A stretch of DNA of 64,000 nt from assembly GCF_900497805.2 (NCBI RefSeq), contig NW_020954562.1:27208318-27272317 (forward strand). The letters run 5' to 3'. The notes below the pieces were generated by a model, which was not told where the DNA came from, searched no databases, and saw only the letters and a list, made by a program, of their open reading frames with translations. A program made the translations under genes and the position numbers. Shown here in pieces: positions 21,250 through 31,820 of the stretch. The DNA comes from Vombatus ursinus. Lineage: Eukaryota; Chordata; Mammalia; Diprotodontia; Vombatidae. The stretch's first letter is position 1; every line of letters starts with the position of its first letter.

Positions 21250-21315
21250 CTTGCTTGTATTTATTGCACTAATGCTTAGCCCATATTAAGTGCATAATAA
21301 ATATTTTATACATCT
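21250..21315 (+). repeat. L2 3' terminus fragment
   Basis: 'taatgcttagcccatattaagtgcataataaatatt' is the end of L2. Confidence 0.55.
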
Positions 21316-21559
21316 TCTCAATATCCTTTCCCCTAAGATGTTGCCTGATATTTGTACATTAGTGATAGAAGAATAATATTAGAGTGATTCAGTGGCAATC
21401 ACAAATATTTCCTGGAGAATATTTAAATGTTCTCTTTCCAATGACTAGGCATTTGAAAACATGGCTCTGTATAACAGCTGGTGTAGGAATCAGAGAAAGC
21501 AGGGCCTGATCATAAAAAAAACTGCAAAAAAATTAACTCACATGGCTGTAGGTCTTAAT

Positions 21560-22280
21560 AATAGTTATGCATCTAGCAGAACTGTATTTTAATTCATTCC
21601 TATACATTGAAGGCAGCAACAAATAGCAGCAGCAATGTTATGCTCAATGAATGATGCTGTTTAGTCTGATTTCCATAGGTGTAATTGCTCAGCCCATGAA
21701 AACAAGACAGCAGCCCTTTCGTCTGCCAGTCTGGAGCAACATGCGAAATATGATTCTGTGGGCTTGACAGAGTGTCTGCGGAAGCTGACAAGGTGGTAAC
21801 TGTGAGGTATAAAAGCTATTTCATTTTTTATCTTTAAAGAATTACTGGATTGTTAAATTAAATTTATTCCTGTAGGACACATCTGACACACAGACACCGG
21901 GTTTCTAAGTTCCTATCATATGATTTGGCAGTTTCCTGAAGGTGGAACCACAAGGCTCTCTTTGTAGCTTGTTTTACCTGGTAATTACACTTGGCAATGA
22001 TTATGTTGACGAAAAAATAATTAACAAGCCATCAAATGAGAGCTGGCTTTCAGTTTCTAACCTGAGGGATTTGCTTGTCACGTGGAAGAGTCCATATTTT
22101 TACTAGATGACATTATTCTAAACAGTTAAAGCATATTAAAATCTTGTCCAGATCTCCACAGTCTATTATAAAGGGACTCGTTCTTAAGAAATTCAGCAAG
22201 TAATTATGGTATCCCTGATAGTAATCATTGGCTAATTATTTCAAGTATAGATCAAAGGCCTGCTTTTTTAGTTCTAAAAT
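21560..22280. other. Repeat-free stretch, candidate conserved non-coding element
   Basis: About 700 bp of high-complexity unique DNA with no recognised repeat and no long reading frame. It holds homeodomain-type taatta cores (gataattaacaag-like at 22,018; gctaattatttc at 22,231), an E-box cacgtg at 22,079-22,084 and a cagcagcag stretch at 21,629. Stretches like this between repeats often prove to be conserved enhancers, but this is inference only. Confidence 0.3.
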
Positions 22281-22558
22281 TAATTTTAGATACTATCTAA
22301 AATGACATTCCAGTTGCCCTTTAATATCCAATAGTTTCAAACAGCTTGTTTGAACAGATTGCCTTTCCTACCCCAAACATAAATACACCAGGTAAATTCT
22401 ACTCTATGTTAATATGACCAATTGTTTCTTTTCTCCCCTCCAAATATCCTTTTATCAATTATATTCCTATTCTGTTTTTTAAAAGTTGTTCTGTTGATAC
22501 CATTTGCTTTTATATCATAATCATTTCTTGGTATATTCTCCAACCCTTTAAGTATCTG
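22281..22558. other. Unassigned DNA
   Basis: AT-rich and without a recognised feature. Confidence 0.4.
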
Positions 22559-22571
22559 GTGAAGCAAAGGA

Positions 22572-22885
22572 AAAGTCAGTCAGCAAGGTGTCAAGCATTT
22601 ACTAAGTGTTTACTATGGTTCAGGCACAGTTCTAAGTGTTGGGGATACCAAAAAAAACCCACAACCCAGTCCCTACCTTCAAGAAATATATATTCTAATG
22701 GGGAAGCAACGAGTAAATAACTAGGTAGGTAAAAGATAAGTATATGTGTATATACATACACAAACAAACACACATACAAGTACAAGCAAGGTGACCTCAG
22801 AGGGGAGGTGCTAGAAGCTGGGGGGACTGGGAATAGCCTCTTTCAGAAGGTGGGACTTGAGGCTGAGTGTTGAAGGGATTCTAAA
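22572..22885 (-). repeat. L2 3' end and upstream part, antisense
   Basis: 'tcaagcatttactaagtgtttactatggttcaggcacagttctaagtgttggggatacc' is the reversed terminus. It is followed by 'cagtccctaccttcaagaaatatat', a short (TA/CA) run, and 'agaaggtgggacttgaggctgagtgttgaa'. Confidence 0.82.
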
Positions 22886-23179
22886 AGGCAGATGTAAGGA
22901 CGAAGAGCTGTAAGGACAGCCAGTGAAAACACTTGGGGATAGGAGAAAAAGAGCTAAGAAAAATAACCAATACAGTAATCACATTTGACGATGTATGCAA
23001 CATTCTGTACCTGTGATCCCCTGAGTGCTGAGGCTTCAGCATCTGTTCTCTGAGACAAATACCGGTTTTCATAATTGCTCAAAGTTTGGCTTTATTTTAA
23101 TATTCTTCTAATTTACCTATTTAGAGTCACTGTTTTTAACTTGAATTATTGTGTATATTCTTCTGGCTCTGTTTATTTC

Positions 23180-23400
23180 CCCCTATATCAATTCATTCAT
23201 ATCTCTTCACTTTTTCCATCTCTGTCTCTGTTTCCCTCTCCCTGTCTCTCTGTTTCTCCTAGCTCCCCTCAGTGTGTCTGTCTGTCTGTCTCTCAATCTC
23301 TTTGTCTCACTCTGTCTTTATTACTCCTCACCTCCTTCTCTGTGTCTTCTACCCCACCTCTCCCTCTCTACTGCTTCTTCATCTCTTCACTCGTGGGGGG
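23180..23400. repeat. Pyrimidine-rich low-complexity tract
   Basis: Repeated tctctgtctctg, ctccctctc and cttctc units. Three overlapping Ser/Leu-rich frames arise here and should be ignored. Confidence 0.8.
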
Positions 23401-23411
23401 AATTCATTCCA

Positions 23412-23555
23412 TTTGGCAACTACTCCACAACTTAGAATCTCAGAGTTAATTGACTTGCTCAGGGTCACACAGTCAACGTATGAAAGAGGTAAGATTTAAA
23501 GTCAGAGTATTCTGACCTCAAGACCAGCTTTCTATCCACTAAACCATGGTGTCTA
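23412..23555 (-). repeat. MIR SINE, antisense
   Basis: 'gagttaattgacttgctcagggtcacacagtc' is the reversed core and 'tttctatccactaaaccatgg' the head. Confidence 0.78.
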
Positions 23556-23574
23556 ACATTTCGTACCCATAATA

Positions 23575-23835
23575 CTATTCCTTTACATTCCAATGTCATG
23601 TTTTGTTCGGCTATTCTCTAGATCTATGATGTCCAATTAATGGTCACATCTCTCCCCATTTTCTGCTACTAGAAAAAGTACTGCTATGAACATTTTGGTG
23701 GATGTTGGACCTTTCTTCCTATCTTTGACATTCTACAATCAGTAGAGGGATCATAAGATCAAAGGCTATGGTGTTTTATTTTAAGAATCTGCCATGCTGA
23801 CATATGCTTGCTTTATAGATTACTTCATTCCCCAT
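23575..23835 (-). repeat. L1-type LINE fragment, antisense
   Basis: 'cattccaatgtcatgttttgttcggctattc', 'agaaaaagtactgctatgaacattttggtg' and 'gggatcataagatcaaaggctatgg' form an old marsupial LINE ORF2-to-3' UTR segment in reverse. Confidence 0.65.
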
Positions 23836-24107
23836 ACACTTTCAGTGACTGGTTCTTCAATATTTAATACTTCAGGGGAGCATCAACAATTTCCTCTACT
23901 GACAGTCACTAAGTTAGCAGAAGGAGGGAAAATTCTCATTGAATTTCAAAATGGATCGTAATACTGTGTGTACGAAGCATCAAAAGAGCCAGCTAATTCT
24001 GTTAACTGAGGTACTTTGACAACAGGTCCCTGTTCTGATTGGAACTTCTGTCTTCTATCATGGATTACTGTTTCTGATTAAAGTAGGAAGTTATTGCAAT
24101 GGCAAAG

Positions 24108-24238
24108 AAAATATTTGCTACCCTATAAGCACCAAGAGGTCAGGAACTATGTGTTATCCAAACTTGATATATCCTAAAATGCTCTTGCACACGTAAAATA
24201 TTTAATAAACGCTTACTGAGTTAAACTGAATTTACTGA
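24108..24238 (+). repeat. L2 3' end
   Basis: 'ataagcaccaagaggtcaggaactatg' and 'gtaaaatatttaataaacgcttactgag' form a diverged L2 terminus. Confidence 0.65.
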
Positions 24239-24910
24239 ACTGAATTATTCTGAATAGGGGTAATGAAAAAGAAGGGAATCAAGACTCAACAGTTGATTTA
24301 TGTGATTGGGAGAAAAATGAAGCTAATGGCACGCTTCATATCTCTTACCCTAGAGGAATATAAATTAATTGCACAGCATAAAGTAGGGCATTATCTTTAG
24401 ATTTGGATCATCTAGCCAGTGTCAAAACACACACATTCAGAAGAGCTAGTAAGTTGAGATTAGCTAGCATGTAGTAAATATACTCATCCTTGAAGGCATT
24501 AAGTAATTGATATCATCTTCACAACAGTCCATACTCATAATCTGTCAAATCTGTCTTTAATCTTATTAATCCTCCTGAATCAAGAAATGGCTTTGATCTA
24601 AGGAGTGATTTATCTAGAGAGAATCATGGAATTCAGTCCCTGCTTGGGCAACCTTCTTTGTATTGTTCTATGACCAAGGAGTTCACCTGGAACAAAAGCC
24701 CCCACAAGTCAGCTGACAGAGACAAGAGAGTCTTAGAGGAATAGCACAAAGTAATCATCATCACCATGGCAAAACCACTCCTCAGCATTTGCTTTGGTGG
24801 AGGGTGGCTCCATTGTGTCATTTTCTCACATAAAAGATAAAATAATTAAATATACGCTGATTACATTATCACTTGATAAAATGACATATGAAGAGTGAAT
24901 GAATGAATAT
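24239..24910. other. Unassigned DNA
   Basis: No repeat or exon was recognised. Confidence 0.4.
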
Positions 24911-24914
24911 ATGG

Positions 24915-25245
24915 AGAAGCATTAAATGCTTACTATGTGCTAATTATTGTGCTAAGTACTGAGAATACAAAGAGAAAAAAGCAAGATAACTCCTCCTAGA
25001 TGAAGCTCATGATGTAATTGGGGGACAAAACCCCTGGAAAGGGCCAAGAGGTCCTAAGGACTGAGTACAGAACATGGGGCAAGGCTTAAAGAGGCTTAGT
25101 GTGTGTGTGTATCCTCAAAGCAGATAACAGTGAATGGAGACCGATGGGTAGGGCTGTTAGACCTGAAGAACCTCAGGATGCAATGGTAGGTCAGATAGTA
25201 AGGCCTACTGATTCTCCATATTACATGAAGGGTTTTAATTGGTGA
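24915..25245 (-). repeat. L2 3' end and upstream part, antisense
   Basis: 'gcattaaatgcttactatgtgctaattattgtgctaagtactgagaatac' is the reversed terminus; 'gggacaaaacccctgg' and 'gtaaggcctactg' lie upstream in element order. Confidence 0.65.
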
Positions 25246-25317
25246 TTCTGAGTTTGGCCAAGAAATGTAAGAGAAAGAACATGCTATAATATTCCTTTAA
25301 TTTCATAAATCTTCTAA

Positions 25318-25380
25318 ACCAGGGGTGGGAGAACCTGTGGCCTCAAGTGCAGCCCTTTGAACTTCAAGTTTGGATTTCAT
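25318..25380 (+). repeat. One arm of a hAT-type MITE
   Basis: 'caggggtgggagaacctgtggcctcaagtgcagccctttgaacttcaagtttgg' is the left arm of the same palindromic family that is complete at 37,670-37,865. A C run of 14 follows at 25,383-25,396. Confidence 0.65.
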
Positions 25381-25528
25381 TCCCCCCCCCCCCCCCGCCA
25401 TGTTCTAAACCAAGGGATCACTGGAGAAAGGTTGCCTGTCTAGCTAATCTGAGCTTTTTCAGGGATAACATAGTACTATTCACCCTACTTCTTGCCGTGA
25501 ATTATGTTAATCTCCAAGATGGGAGAGA

Positions 25529-26140
25529 GGATTTTGGGAAGATGGCAGAGTAGGTGAGGAAATTCCAAGCTGTCCTTATTTCCCCAACAAACAAGATAAG
25601 ACAGCTCAGGGCTAAAAAAAAAACCTCAGGGCAAACACAGAGTGCTAAAAATAAATAAGAGTTAGGGGAGAACAGTGGTCTTCCTGGGACAAATGGAGGA
25701 GATCTGAAGAAAAACCCCAGGACTCAGGTTTGGTCCCTGTGAAAAGTAAACATCTCCAAGATAATTCTATTGAAACAGCAAGAGGCAAACCCTGGGGTGA
25801 GCTGAGTTGGGAGGTAGACTTGGCCCCAGCCACAGGAACTCTCACCTTTCGGACAGTGAGGGGAACTGGGCATCTGAGCTGGGGAAGACTGAGGGAACCT
25901 CTGCTGACCAGGAATGCCAGACCCAGCTGTGCTGCCCATATGTAGCCCCGGGTGAGAAGGAATTAGCACATGCTGTGAGAGTGCAGAAGCAGTGGCGCAG
26001 AAGCACTGCTGGCTGTGGGCACTTACAGGAGGGCAGAGTTCTTGGTTTCAGTTCCAGGCCAGAGGGGAGAACTGAAGGAGGAGCTAAGGCCAGAGGCATC
26101 TTCCCCCATACCCCAAGACCCCATTCACCCCCAAGGTGAT
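25529..26140 (+). mobile_element. Orphan L1-type 5' UTR
   Basis: It opens with attttgggaagatggcagag, an L1/HAL1 start with the aagatgg core, and is GC-rich and free of stops over long distances on both strands. No ORF1 follows. TPRT normally loses the 5' end, not the 3' end, so this piece must have lost its downstream part secondarily or be chimeric. The overlapping frames of 66-135 codons here are UTR sequence, not genes. Confidence 0.6.
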
Positions 26141-26670
26141 TACAAAAAAGAATAAGCTGCAATGTGTAGTATTTATTATATAGGCTTTCATGAAATGGAA
26201 ATTTATTGCTGTGTATTTTGAATCCTCTCTTACATTCTGCTGTGCACATGACAATTTTTTTTCTTATTTTGTATTTAAGTTTTAATATTTAAGTTTATAA
26301 TGTGTTTCTTTTTCTTTTCTTATTGTATATTTAAGTTTTAGAATTTAAGTTTAAAATAAATTAATTTTTAAAGAATCTCTGAAATGATCAGAATGTCTAT
26401 ATCTACTACTGTTACTGATAATATTTAGCCCTGTCCTCCAAGCACTACTAGAAAGGATAGAACAGCACGGCATAAAGGCCTTACAGAAGGATAGACAAAA
26501 TGTCCAGACCCTAAACAAAATCACAGGAAGTGGGAGGGTGGAAGAAAAATTTCCTATTTGGTATGCAATTTTGGAACACGGTCTAAAGATTTAAGGGGGA
26601 AAAAAAAAACCTGGGATGAGATATCATAAATGTTTGTTGAAAGTTGGCACTTTTTCAAAATGTCACAAAG
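26141..26670. other. Unassigned DNA between two L1 5' ends
   Basis: It starts with an A run and 'agctgcaatgtgtagtatttattatatagg', then T-rich 'tttaagtttaaaat' repeats. It resembles a retroposon tail, but I cannot name the family. Confidence 0.35.
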
Positions 26671-26940
26671 TGACTTCCAGGAGCCAACACGGCAGAGTAA
26701 GCAGTAAACTGCTGCAACTCTCCCATACTCACCTCCAAACAACCATAAAATAGAACCCCAAAACAAATCCTGGAATGGCAGAATCAGCAAAACGATGGGG
26801 TGAAACAATCTTTTAGCCCAAGAAATTTGGAGGATCAGCAAGAAACGTCTATCGCACTTGGGAAAAAGGGGAGCACAGCCTAGGAAGGGAAGTATCTCAG
26901 CACACCAGCAGCAAGGCCCACTTCAGCAAACCAGCAGGAG

Positions 26941-27460
26941 GTCCCGAGCCCCAGTGTGGTGGAGCAGGCAAATACCAACACCATGACCCCCCGGCATAGC
27001 CAGGGGAACTGGCCAGACTCCAGCTCTGACAATCATCACATGCCCTGGGCAAACAGGCATCCTTCAACTGCCAGACCTCCATGTGCTTCAGCACAGCCCT
27101 GGGAAAACAGGCAGATACCTGTGCTATGGGTGCCTAAGAAAAGAGGCAGCTGACAGCCAGCATTGGCCCCACCACACTTAAGTGTAGCCCAGGCAAACAG
27201 GCAGCCTCCAGAGGAGTGGCCCCACATGCTTCAGTGCAGCCCTGGGAAAACAGGTAGCTGCCAACGATGTGGGTGCCTAAACAAACAGGCAGCCTCCAGC
27301 CAGCACTGGCCCCACCACACTTCAGTGAAGCCCTGGCAGATAGGCAGCCTCCAGAGGCCTGACCCCATGTGCTTCACTGTAGCCACTGGGAAATGCAGAA
27401 ACACCCCGCTGGGCTTCAGCACATGCCAGACACCACCACTAGGACTCCAGCTCAGCACCA
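26941..27460 (+). promoter_or_regulatory. L1 5' UTR with 143-bp tandem monomers
   Basis: The marker tgcttca occurs at 27,084, 27,227 and 27,370, exactly 143 bp apart each time. Each monomer contains two related half-units of about 71 bp, recognisable by a gg(c/g)aaa(a)caggcagc core. A further worn unit probably precedes at about 26,941. Monomeric promoters are established for mouse L1; by analogy this array would be a promoter, which is inference. Confidence 0.75.
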
Positions 27461-27739
27461 AGCAATCTGCCAGACCCTGCTGGCCCCCAGCATCACCACC
27501 CAACCCCTATCCCACCCCTGCAGCACAACACTAGACATGAGGGATCCCTGTGGGCCTCAGGACCACCCGGACAGCACCAGGTAAATAGCCAGGGCTTGCA
27601 GCCACTAGCACAAGAAACAGGAGCCAGTACTCCTTCTACCATAGGAGCAGAGCTCAAATTTAAAAGAAAGGAAAAAGGCTAAAAAAAAAAAAGATATGCA
27701 GAAAACAACATCAAAAAAAGCATGTGACCATAGAAAGTT

Positions 27740-28746
27740 ATTATGCTGACAGGGAACACCAAGACACAAACTAAGAAGAGGACAGCAATGGCAAAATCTC
27801 TATGGGCAAAACTACAAAGAAAAATGGTAAATGGTCTCAAGCCCAAAAAGATCTCATGGAAGAATGAAAAACGGAACTTAAAATCATATAAGAGTGATAG
27901 AAGAAAAACGGGGGAAGGAAATGAGAGTGATGCAAGAAAACTAAGAAAAAAGAGTCAACAGACTGGAAAACTACTTAAAAACTAGAATTGGGCAAATGAA
28001 AAAGGAGTTACAAAAATCCACCAAAGAAAACAACTCCTTGAAGGCTACAATTGGCCAAAGGAAAAGAAAGTACAAAAGCTAATATAGAAAAACTATACCT
28101 TAAAAGTTAGAGTTGAGCAAATGAAAGATAATGACTCTATGAGATATCATGAATCAATCAAACAAATCCAAAAGAATGAAAAATGGAAGAAAATGTAAAA
28201 TACCTCATGTGAAAAACAACTGACCTGGAAAATGGATCCAAGAGAGACAATATCAGAATCACTGGTCTATCTGAAAGAAGCTATAATCAAAAGGAGGACC
28301 TGGACAGCATCTTTCAAGAAATTATCAAGGAAAACTGCCCTGATGGCCTGGAACCAGAGAGCAAAACAGGCATTGAAAGAATCTACCTATCACCTCAGGA
28401 AAGAGATCCCAAAATAAAAACTCCAAGGAACATTATAGCCAAATTTCAGCAACAACAGGTCAAGGAAAAATACTACAAGTGGCCAGAAAGAAACAATTCA
28501 AGTATCAGAGAGTTACAATCAGGATCACACAGTACCTAGAAGCTGCAACATTAAAGGATCCAAGGTCATGGAAAATATTCCAGAGGGCAAAGGAATTAGG
28601 ACTCCAACCAAGAATCACTTACCCTGGAAAATTAACGTAATACATCAAGAGGGAAAATGGTCATTCAATGAAATAGAAGGATTTCAAGCCTTCATAAGGA
28701 CAAACCAGAACGAAACCAAAATTTTGACCTCCAATATCAAAACCTA
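27740..28746 (+). pseudogene. L1 ORF1, decayed
   Basis: An E/K-rich coiled-coil region (27,830-28,200) is followed by 'acctggaaaatggatccaagagag' (the LENRSRRENL block with changes), 'PRNIIAKF'-type codons near 28,420, and the C-terminal 'GFQAF' region near 28,680. Several stops and frame slips separate the pieces. It is homologous to the HAL1 ORF1 at 5,749-6,778 but more diverged. Confidence 0.75.
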
Positions 28747-29239
28747 AAGAAGCTTGAACAGGTAAAAAAGGAAAAGAAAACATAAGGGATTCCATAGAGC
28801 TAAACAGTTTACATCCTTATACAGGAAGATACTTAAAACTCTTAAAAATTGTATCACTAATAGTGATAGAAGGATATGAGTGTAAGGTGAATTTGAGAGA
28901 ATGAAAGAGGAGTAAAAAAATGCAGAAGGAATGGAGAGGTAGAATAGAGTAAATTATCTCATGTGAAGAGGCATGAAAGACCTATTAAAGTGGAGGAGAA
29001 GATGGGAGAGGGGGTAATTGGCATCACTTGAACCTCGCTCTCATCAGTGTTGGCTCAATCAGCTTAATATACAAATCCATCTTACGCAATAGGGAAGTAG
29101 GAGGGGAGTAGATTAAGTCAAGTGTGTGTGTGAGGGGGATTGACATGAGGTCAGATCAGGAAAGCAGTAGACAGAAGCAAAATGCTGGTGAGGTAGGAAA
29201 GGGTGAAAGGAGAGAGAGGACAAATAGCAGGAAGTATAG

Positions 29240-30150
29240 GATGGAGAGAAATGCACAGGTAGTAATTGTGAATATGAATGGGATAAACTCTCTGATAAGA
29301 CTGAAGCAAATAACAGCGTGGATTAAAAAAAACAGAATCTTACAATATGTTGTTTATAAGAAACACACTTGAAGCAGAGAAAGATTCACAGAGTAAAGGC
29401 AAGGGGCTGGAAAAGAATCAGTTATGCTTCAGCTGAAGTAAAACAAAAAAAAAAGTAGGGGTAGTAATCCTGATCTTAGACAAAGTGAAAGAAAAAAAAT
29501 TATTAAAAGAGATATAAGGACAAAGCAATCAAATGAAAAGAGCAAGGAATACTCTACTTGTCAGATCTCTGGGGAGGAAAGAATTCATGTCCAAACAAGA
29601 GGTAGAGAACACTGTGAAATGTAGAATAAATAATTTTGATCATATTAAATTGAAAAGCTTTTGTACAAACATAACCAATGCAAGAAGATTAGAAGGAAAG
29701 CCGAAAGCTGGGAAACAATCTTTACAGCAAGTGTCTCTGATAAAGGTCTCATTTCACAAATACATAGGGAACTGAGTCAAATTTATGAGAAGACAAGCCA
29801 ATTGATAAATTGTCCAAGAATACAAACAACTGATAAATGGTCCAAGGATATGAACTGGCAGTTTTCAGATGAAGAAATCAAAGATATCTATAGGCATATG
29901 AAGAAGTGTTCTAAATTACTTTTGATTAGAGAAATGCAAATTAAAACAACTCTGAATTAAAAGCAGCTCACACCAATCAAATTGGTGAATATGTCAAAAA
30001 AAGGAAAATGATAAATGTTGGAGAGGATATGGGAAAATTGGAACACTAATGCATTGTTGATGGAGTTGAAATTGATCCCCAAAGGGCAACCAAACTGCAT
30101 ACTCTTTGATCCTGCAATATTACTACTAGGTCTATAACCCAAAGTGATCA
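29240..30150 (+). pseudogene. L1 ORF2 remnant, start joined to C-terminus
   Basis: 29,268-29,372 encodes VNMNGINSLIRLKQITAWIK and a residue of the 'QETHL' motif, the beginning of the endonuclease domain. From 29,533 on, codons read as the late ORF2 region (INNFDHIKLKSF; then KDMNWQFSDEEIKDIYRHMK near 29,850; then the 'GTLMHC' neighbourhood near 30,040). The central endonuclease part and reverse transcriptase are gone, so a deletion of a few kilobases lies near 29,520. Confidence 0.75.
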
Positions 30151-30799
30151 TAAAAAAAGGGAAAAGCACCTTTATGTGCAAAAATATTTACAGCAGCCCT
30201 ATTCATGGTGGCAAAATATTGGAAATTGAAAGGATGCCCATCAGCTAGGGAATGGCTAAACAAACTGTGGAATATGAACATTATAAAGTATGATTGTGCA
30301 ATAAGAATGATACAGAGGTGAATTTCAGAAAAAAAACTAGAAAGACTTATACAAAATGATGTAAAGTGAAATGAACAAAACCAGGAAAACACTGTATACA
30401 ATATCAGCAACATCATGTGATGATCAACTATTAATAACTCAGCTCTTCTCAGAAACACAATAATCTAAGATAAGTACAAAAGACTCAAGAAGGAAAATGC
30501 TATCCATATCTAGATAAAGAAATGATGAACTCAGAATGCAGATTGAAACATATTTTTTCACTTACTTTATTCTTTCTCATCGCTTTATTTCCTTTTCATC
30601 TGTTTCTTCTTTCAGAACTGTGACCAATATAGAAATATGTTTTACATGAAAGCACATGTATAAATTATATCACACTGCCTACCATTTTTAGAAGAGGGGA
30701 GGGGAGGGAAGGAGGGAAAAATTTGGAACTCAAAATCTTATAAAAATGAATGCTAAAATTTGGAGAATTGCATACATGGAGAAATGCTACGTTTCATAT

Positions 30800-31018
30800 T
30801 GAAGCTTCTTTGTGTAATGGAAAGAGCCTTGGTCTTGACGTTAGAAGATCAGGATTCAAATCCCTATTTTTGCCCTGACAATATACATGTAACCCTGAAC
30901 AAGGCCACTTAATTTTTATAAACCCTTAGTTTTTTATTGCCATATAGGGATGTTAATACTTGAATTGCTTACTTTCACATGGGTACAAAAGGAAGTCACT
31001 TTGTAAACCATGTAGTAT
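30800..31018 (+). repeat. MIR SINE
   Basis: 'taatggaaagagccttggtcttgacgttagaagatcaggattcaaatccc' is the head with a B-box-like gattcaaatcc; the CORE and 'gtacaaaaggaagtcactttgtaaacc' tail follow. Confidence 0.65.
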
Positions 31019-31024
31019 GAAATC

Positions 31025-31214
31025 AGGGACAGAATTCCAGACCTGAAATTAGAAGTACTCTATTAAGAGTACTCTGACACTTCCTAGCTAGGAGATAATG
31101 GGTAAATTGCCTGAGTCTCAGTTTTTTTTCCATCTGTGAAACAAGAGGGGGCACAGTTTCTAATATTTGCATGAGCTATCTCAAAGGGTTTTGAGCAAAG
31201 TGCTTGAAAAGCTT
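31025..31214 (+). repeat. MIR SINE, left part, split by a retroposon
   Basis: The head and CORE ('gcctgagtctcagttttttttccatctgtgaaac') run to 'caaagtgcttgaaaagctt', where a 555-bp insertion begins. The element resumes at 31,784. Confidence 0.65.
31202..31214 (+). repeat. Target-site duplication, left copy
   Basis: The sequence gcttgaaaagctt recurs as gctttgaaaagctt at 31,770-31,783, differing by one T. Confidence 0.75.
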
Positions 31215-31769
31215 GTTGTTCATCTTCCATTGTCAAAGACAACAGATGATATCATGAGTGATGTCTTGACTTGCACAGGTATTGGATTTAAGTAAGGCAG
31301 AGTAACACAAAGTTGTCAGCCTCATTCTCTCTTCCTGAATCATCAAAGTCCAGTGGTAAGACAAAATTCAGGATGACAGGTAATATCCTGGGATGCAGTG
31401 GATGGCATCTTCTGACCAAGATCTAAGTGCTCCACAGCATCTGCTTCAGCTACCTTTATGGCCACTGGATCAAATTATTTTCATCTGCCCATTCTACCAG
31501 GGGAAGTCTTCACATGCTTGGGGTAGACCCCCGCCACCACCGAATTCACTGATGAGCTTGAGACCTGTCATTTACTCTCAACCTGGTTCAGTCTGTCTAC
31601 AGAAATGGTTTTACCAGGCTGTGGCCACTGTGCATGCTACAGGTTCTTGGACCCACAGATGAGAGTTAGGTGAAAGGTATGGATGAGCGTCCCTGAAAAG
31701 GGCTCAGCAAGTACTCACAAAAAACATGCTAGTCCTCCCTGAACACTCCATGCACCCCAAAAGATTTAA
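31215..31769. mobile_element. Unassigned 555-bp retroposon inside a MIR
   Basis: It starts with gttgttcatcttccattgtc and contains 'gatgtcttgacttgcac' and 'ctgatgagcttgagacc'. It is bounded by a 13-bp direct repeat and splits a MIR. I recall its first half as a block common in marsupial DNA, but I cannot name the family. It has no long A tail. An 89-codon frame at 31,393-31,662 shows no known domain. Confidence 0.55.
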
Positions 31770-31820
31770 GCTTTGAAAAGCTTAAAGTGCTTAAAAATGT
31801 GAGTTATGATTATTTCTGGG
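31770..31820 (+). repeat. Right target-site duplication and MIR tail
   Basis: gctttgaaaagctt at 31,770-31,783, followed by 'aaagtgcttaaaaatgtgagttatgattatt', which completes the MIR begun at 31,025. Confidence 0.65.

Larger units (their letters stand above)
26672..30770 (+). mobile_element. Long L1 with tandem-monomer 5' UTR and gutted ORF2
   Basis: The order is: 5' UTR from 26,672 (cttccaggagccaacacggc near 26,674), tandem monomers to about 27,450, ORF1 about 27,740-28,746, inter-ORF spacer, the start of ORF2 (endonuclease region) about 29,240-29,520, then directly the end of ORF2 about 29,533-30,150 and the 3' UTR with aatttggaactcaaaatctt at 30,720. Most of ORF2, including the reverse transcriptase, is missing. 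Frames are decayed throughout. I found no clear target-site duplication. Confidence 0.82.

Noticed and set aside
23075-23499. Three Ser/Leu-rich frames resembling membrane proteins
   Set aside because: They derive from a low-complexity pyrimidine tract in three overlapping frames.
25645-26249. Several overlapping frames of 66-135 codons as genes
   Set aside because: They lie on both strands of a GC-rich L1 5' UTR, where stops are rare by composition; no domain is visible.
27084-27376. CRISPR-like array
   Set aside because: Direct repeats without distinct spacers; whole 143-bp monomers are repeated, as in L1 promoters.
27036-27584. A Cys/His/Pro-rich gene
   Set aside because: The frames come from the 143-bp tandem monomers of an L1 5' UTR and appear on both strands.
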